From Elysia crispata (Eukaryota > Mollusca > Gastropoda > Plakobranchidae): a stretch of 64,000 bases of DNA. The stretch spans positions 410,001 through 474,000 of the forward strand of contig JAWDGP010007407.1 in NCBI GenBank assembly GCA_033675545.1, given 5' to 3'. Below, piece after piece: positions 58,900-64,000 of the stretch. The number at the start of each line of letters is the position of its first letter. Position 1 is the first letter of the stretch. The notes beneath the pieces are model-generated. The model was not told the origin of the DNA and ran no database searches. It saw only the letters and a list, made by a program, of their open reading frames with translations. A program made the position numbers and the translations under genes.

Positions 58900-59226
58900 C
58901 GTGGTGTTGATGATTTTATGAACACACCCGCATCAAAATGGTCAATGCTGAAACCATATCAATATAAAAAGCCTCAACATTGTCACCAAAATGGAGTGTG
59001 TGGAATACAACAACTGAAACGTCCAAAAACAGACAACCCATGCAGAGACGTATCTGAAGACCGAGTAGCACGCTCTTAAAATGGAATACATCACCTATTT
59101 GTGGGTCCAAGCTACAACAGTAAACCAAGCTTCAAGATCATTGAAGATAACACAATAACAGGTTTATTTAGGGGCTTAAGAAACGGCCAAGGTTAGAAAT
59201 CATAAATGAATAAATTTAGAAAGTTT
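58900..59226. other. No gene seen between gypsy element 2 and the viral relic
   Basis: No frame or element recognised; possible unrecognised gypsy 5' sequence. Confidence 0.4.
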
Positions 59227-59925
59227 TCAAAAGTTAAAGTTAACAAAGTTGAAAAAATCATTGGTGTTGTTGGTTGTCCACACGTCATCCGTCTGATTGA
59301 AGAGCGTCTCGCCGATATTATCCCATTTAAATTCTGTACGGTCTTGTGCTGCTGTCACACTGCTGCCCTGGGTTTCGGCCACGGCTGGTGGGGTGCTCCT
59401 GCCCCCCTCTCGACCGATGTAAACGTGGGGAAACGGAACCATCTCAACAGGTGGAGTGTCAGGCACGAGGATCCTTGGCTCCTCATCTTTGAGGTCCTCT
59501 AAAGCGATTCTCCTGATGTCCTTACGATCTTGAGACAATTTGGCCTCATCAGGGGCGAAATTTGCGAAGACTATAACGTGCTGTACTGAAAATACCTTTA
59601 CTTTGCTGTCATACTTCGAACTGCAAAGTATGCCATTTTTGATGGACTCAAAAGCTTCGCACAACTGCAGTTTTCATGATTATGTGTTTGTGTGGATTAG
59701 CTGTGGTCAAAAACTAGAATCTTCTCGTCATTATATGCGTGACGTATGGCGAGATTTCTTCCGTTTTCAAAATTTAACCGCGTAGCCCCATGTTCAGCGA
59801 CTAAGTACTTGGTTATTAACGTTTTTTTTTGGCTTTGCTGCACTCCCCGTGGAACCAGTGGATTTTTCTAGGGTCAAGGCCGATTTCTAAAATGTCAGTT
59901 ACCTCTCTTTGAAACTTTTTCCACG
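59227..59925 (-). pseudogene. Endogenous CRESS-DNA virus Rep helicase relic
   Basis: Three minus-strand segments in order resemble the superfamily 3 helicase half of a Rep protein from circular Rep-encoding ssDNA viruses. The first (from about 59923) holds the Walker A region in decayed form. The second (about 59820-59700) holds a Walker B-like VFD. The third (about 59669-59227) has the KNG...SKYDS block and VIVFANF followed by a DRK. They are separated by frameshifts, the first at a T homopolymer near 59822-59830. The Walker A glycine-lysine-threonine is not intact. The distal frame stays open to a stop with about 70 further residues of unknown nature. The Rep endonuclease half was not recognised. 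It is a non-functional relic. Confidence 0.65.
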
Positions 59926-60209
59926 TCACATCTTCATAAGTCCCTTTTTAAATGCTTGAAAGACTTGACGCTTGAGTTTTTGTGGGCTACCTCTTTTATC
60001 GTTTTTGAGCGCCTTATGAAGTCCTCAGCCATCTCGTCATTCTCATCAGCGACTGTTGCAATGCAAGATGCTTGGCGAACATTACAACGTCGCGGGCACT
60101 CTCAGCCCCCTCCACCATGCTCTGTTCTGCCTATTTTAGGCTCGTCTACAGCGAAAGGCTTAGGGGCCAGATTGAGAACAGTATCTGACATTTTCGTGAC
60201 TAACTAACA

Positions 60210-63200
60210 CCCCAAGCAGAGTCTACGAATGCGCGACCATCTAGTAGATTACTACATAGCTACGTCGTTTCCTTTGCTTTGAGCTTTTAAATCCTTGCAA
60301 ATGAGGGACACCGATCTGTCCACCTACTTCGTTACCCATGATGAAAAAGGAGACCAGCTCTTTGGATATAATTGTCTTGATGCGCATGCGCTGTAGCTCC
60401 AACTCTGTGTAATTGTTCATGATGAAAACTCACCTTTTTTGGTACTAGCGACTTTCTGTCTTCCAGCCATCTTGAATTGCAATCTCGAAGTGACTTATGT
60501 GACATTAATTCTAGCGCATCGTAGCTAGGCGCGTGAGAAACAAAAAGTCTTCTTTCACAAAAAAAAAAAAAAAATAAAAAAATGGTGCGGGAAAACAACA
60601 ACAAAAAATAAATAATAAAACGTCTGGTACAGAGCTCGGTGAATTTGACATCACTGACAAGATCAGATAGCCCTCTCTCAGACTTGTAGGTGACCTTTAT
60701 GTTTTAAATGTTAGCACATTGGTGGCGGTTGCAATCCTGCAATCCGAGGAACACTTTGCTTGGGTCGCGTCATATTGTAGCAGCTTCATGAATTCCTCAT
60801 CAGAGCGTTATCGCTAATCGCTCTGGCGGATTACACCCTAGGAGCTATTCAGACTGTAGAGTTTAGTTAGTGAAGGGATTTCTTGAACTTTTGTGATTCT
60901 TGTTTTTCAGGTTTTCTTCTCGCTTGAAACCCCACCATGTCGTCACTGCTACGTTGCTGACAACACTTTGGGACTCTGCGCCAAAGTTCTAACGAGCTCT
61001 TTAGGATCTTCAAAAATGTTTTGTCAGCTACCGTCCCATCTTTTGTGGAGCTTAATATGACTTTGTGACAATCGGCCCGAAAAAAAAGTTGGAATCAAAA
61101 TTGAGGAGAGATGATATAAGCCTTCCGCTTTCTTGCCTCAAGGGAGTTACACCGATTTAATTGTTTTAAAAGTTTTTCCCTCTATCTTATGATTGAAGTA
61201 TTCTTGTTCTTCAGGTTACAATATTGTTTCTCATTTCTGCTCCTTTTCAATTTAATATCACTTACTCGACCTAAGAGTATATTAATTAAACCAAATTAAT
61301 TAGCCTTGCATTATCTTAACGAGGATATTGCTGACACAACATCCCTCAGAGCTATACAGAGCAAATCATTTTTTGTTGTGGTTTTCCCATCCTCAAATTA
61401 AACCTACCTATTAATAGATCACTAAGCCATTCTTTCTCTGCCCTTCGCTGAATTTACAGATGTCATCAACTTAGTCTCCAGTTTGCCTTCTTGCTATTGT
61501 TTTTCTTCCACTCAGTAAACTGAAGTGAGAGCAACTAACCACAGATTTCTGTCTAAGCCGACAAGTTTTCGGGATGTGTAAAACGTGAATTGTTAAAAGT
61601 TAAATTGCGCTGAATTTTCAAAGCAGCGTCTTAAATGGATTAATTTCAAAGAATCATATTGGTGCCAGATGGTGCTGAAACCTTTGTTTGCCATGAAAAG
61701 TCTTCTTTAGTTTCTATTATTTAAAAGAGTCCGATATCCACTGATGTCTTTTGAGTTCAAAGAATTGTGACTTGAATTTATACATGTAGGCTTAGCTGTG
61801 TGCAAACCTTGTCTTGCCGATGCCTATCTGCATTTTCGATTTCTCTCTATCTTTTCATAGACTCATATTTAACATCAAAATAATAAAACGGTTTCCCTAA
61901 ATCTTTCAATTCTTGCTTGCTGTCGACATTACTTGAAAGGGAGAATGTGCGTGGTATATAAATCATCTTGTTCTTAAATAAAAGAACAAAGAGAAACCGC
62001 GTACCGACTCAGCATTTTGTCCCTGCATGTACGTCCAGTATTAGCGATCTTTAAAAACCTCACTTGGTTTCCTCTCTCGCTCACATCTTGCTGCAGTTGA
62101 TGTTTGGTGAAAGTTTGGTTTGGTCTGACTGTGCAAGTCAGACTTTCTTTGGTCATAAAATTTATTATTATTTGTTGTTTTGACATATGTTTGTTTAAAT
62201 ATTTAACAATTTGTCTTCCTTTTTCCAAGGTAAAACACGCTAAACACATTCTCTTGTGTGACTCTTACAGACTTCTGAGTTTCAGTTCAAAAGTCCATGA
62301 GTAATTTTCTGTTTTCTTCAACCCAATCTTCATGTGGCTTCGAATGTTTTGTACATTAAGACGTGGCTCTCAGTTTTACATAATTTACGTAAACATTCTT
62401 CTCGCGCAGATTGAACAAACACGCCTTTCCTATTTTGTGGAAAAACTGTACCACTAGCCATTCATTGAATCTTGTCTTCTGCAAATTATTATATCCCTTT
62501 CCAAACAAGTTGCATGCCTTCATCACACGAAAATGCACTTCTCAAACAGTGACTTCATTATGTCTTGTGCACGTCCAAAGATCCCTCTCTTTCAATTTGA
62601 GCAGTTTATCAAATCGGCCGGTTTAGTGGATAGCTAATTTATCCTTTCTCTCGTGCAATGTCAATTTTTTTTTCCAGAGAAGCAGTTTATTTCTCTTGCT
62701 CGACATTGTGCTCAGGAATTAGACGGCCTTTGATGTAGATCCCTCTTTATATGCGAGAACTGCATCTCTTGATGAGTAAAGAAATCGAAAAACAAAAAAC
62801 AAAAACGGAAACGAAAACAGAATAAGAACAACAAAAAAAAAAAAACAACAAAAAAATAAAAACAAACGCACAGACACACAGGAAAAACACTTTTAGGCAC
62901 AAAAAAGACACGTACCTCAATTTATAGCCAACAAGAAGACACTTACAATTATAAATGAATAAAATCAAGATAAATTATTTCTGTATCCACTCCCTTTTTT
63001 ATTCAGGGTCTTCTATTTTCACCAGGCGCGTGAATTTATTTCCTATAAGATTTAAGAAAGTTGTTTTTCGTAATTTTCCAATTTTGATCCATATTTTCAG
63101 GAAAGTAGTGTTGACAATACACACAATCACAAAGTATTTAATTGCTTTGTTTAAATTTGTTTTTTGTTTGTCAGAATAAAAAGAATTTTTTTTTCCACCT

Positions 63201-64000
63201 GAAGCAAGCATTGCATCTCTGCTGCCTTGCATATAATAATTGTAAACAAATTATGTGGTTCTATATTGACTTATTTGATCTCCACGACTTGATTTAGTGA
63301 CGGATTGTCTCTAAGTCTGGAACTAGACATGCGAAATCTACTTTTGAGTTAATTTTCTGTAATCCATACCCCTGCAATTTTTTGTTATCTTAAATTTATT
63401 TTGTGCTCTACAGTAGCAACATTTTTAACTTCCAGAAGGCGCAATGAAAGAAGTGTCCATCTAAAGCAGCTTTCGGATGTTTCTAGAGTTTTACACACAC
63501 ATTTTCATGATATGCATGTTTCAAGTGCGTTCTCTACACTCTCATAAAAGGAGTAATTATTCGTGGGCTTTCTTATGTGAAATACTTGTTTTCTCATGAT
63601 ATGATGACCTTACCCGAGTTGGCCTTAAACAATAACTTGTGTAGTGAACCAGAACCGAACATATACGGTCTTAAAATTGGCAGAAGTGCGTTTAGCCCTT
63701 TCAGCTCCTGTTGGCAACCGCCATATTGTTAAGCAATGATTATTTAACGAAGCTAGTCTAATCATTGCTAAGCCTATTCAATACATAAATGGCACGATAT
63801 CGTAACTGAAAAGCATAAAAACCCTCACGTACTTTTAAAGCACAGAAGTTTACAAATTGAATTGTGTTTATATAATTAGACTCCAAATATTTTCTAATTT
63901 ATAACGAGTATACAAAAAATGTACAACTTCTACTGTAAGTTAAAGGAAAAGAAAATCTGTTCTATACCTCGAAACATTTCCGAAACATAAGATGCGTCGA
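60210..64000. other. Intergenic or intronic sequence, no gene seen
   Basis: Only short unconvincing frames on either strand; A-rich runs at 60557-60575 and 62781-62868. No motif, repeat family or splice series recognised. Confidence 0.55.

Noticed and set aside
59956..60230. Minus-strand frame MSDTVLNLAPKPF as possible N-terminal half of the Rep relic
   Set aside because: It has an early stop and none of the Rep endonuclease motifs could be seen, so it is not included in the viral relic.

Overview
This is an AT-rich, intron-rich metazoan genomic window. The genes, the repeat families and the many very long microsatellites fit a mollusc, most likely a heterobranch gastropod. That placement is inference from overall character, not from a diagnostic marker.

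Layout. Positions 1-24.3 kb hold two tandem, same-strand (+) flavin-containing monooxygenase (FMO) genes. Copy A enters from the left edge: seven 3' exons, 444-5463. Copy B is complete: 12 coding exons, 13953-24241, giving a 562-residue protein. Every exon joins in frame with GT/AG borders. The copies share exon lengths and phases, much flanking intron sequence and a (TAC)n microsatellite just 3' of the gene, so they came from a segmental duplication. About 8.4 kb between them shows no gene.

From about 26 to 60 kb the window is a graveyard of mobile elements, and every recognisable element reading frame is on the minus strand. It holds: Penelope-like element (PLE) C-terminal fragments at 28.8-29.3, 40.4-40.7, 43.5-43.8 and 48.6-51.5 kb, several followed by hammerhead-ribozyme-like sequences; two Ty3/gypsy elements (30.3-34.7 and 53.95-58.6 kb), each with a candidate 3' LTR, polypurine tract and decayed pol in the order protease-integrase-RT-RNase H, the order of Gmr1-like elements; a Gag-like coiled-coil frame ending in poly(A) (39.5-40.1 kb); a 5'-truncated RNase H-bearing LINE (40.84-42.81 kb); a tRNA-derived SINE with target-site duplication (49.9-50.2 kb); and a decayed endogenous copy of a Rep helicase of the circular ssDNA virus type (59.2-59.9 kb).

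Two large tandem duplications of unknown nature lie at 36.9-38.76 kb and 43.86-45.99 kb; the second carries a diverged minisatellite. From about 60.2 kb to the end I see no gene. Only the FMO genes look functional: they encode membrane-anchored FAD/NADPH enzymes that oxygenate nitrogen- or sulfur-containing small molecules.
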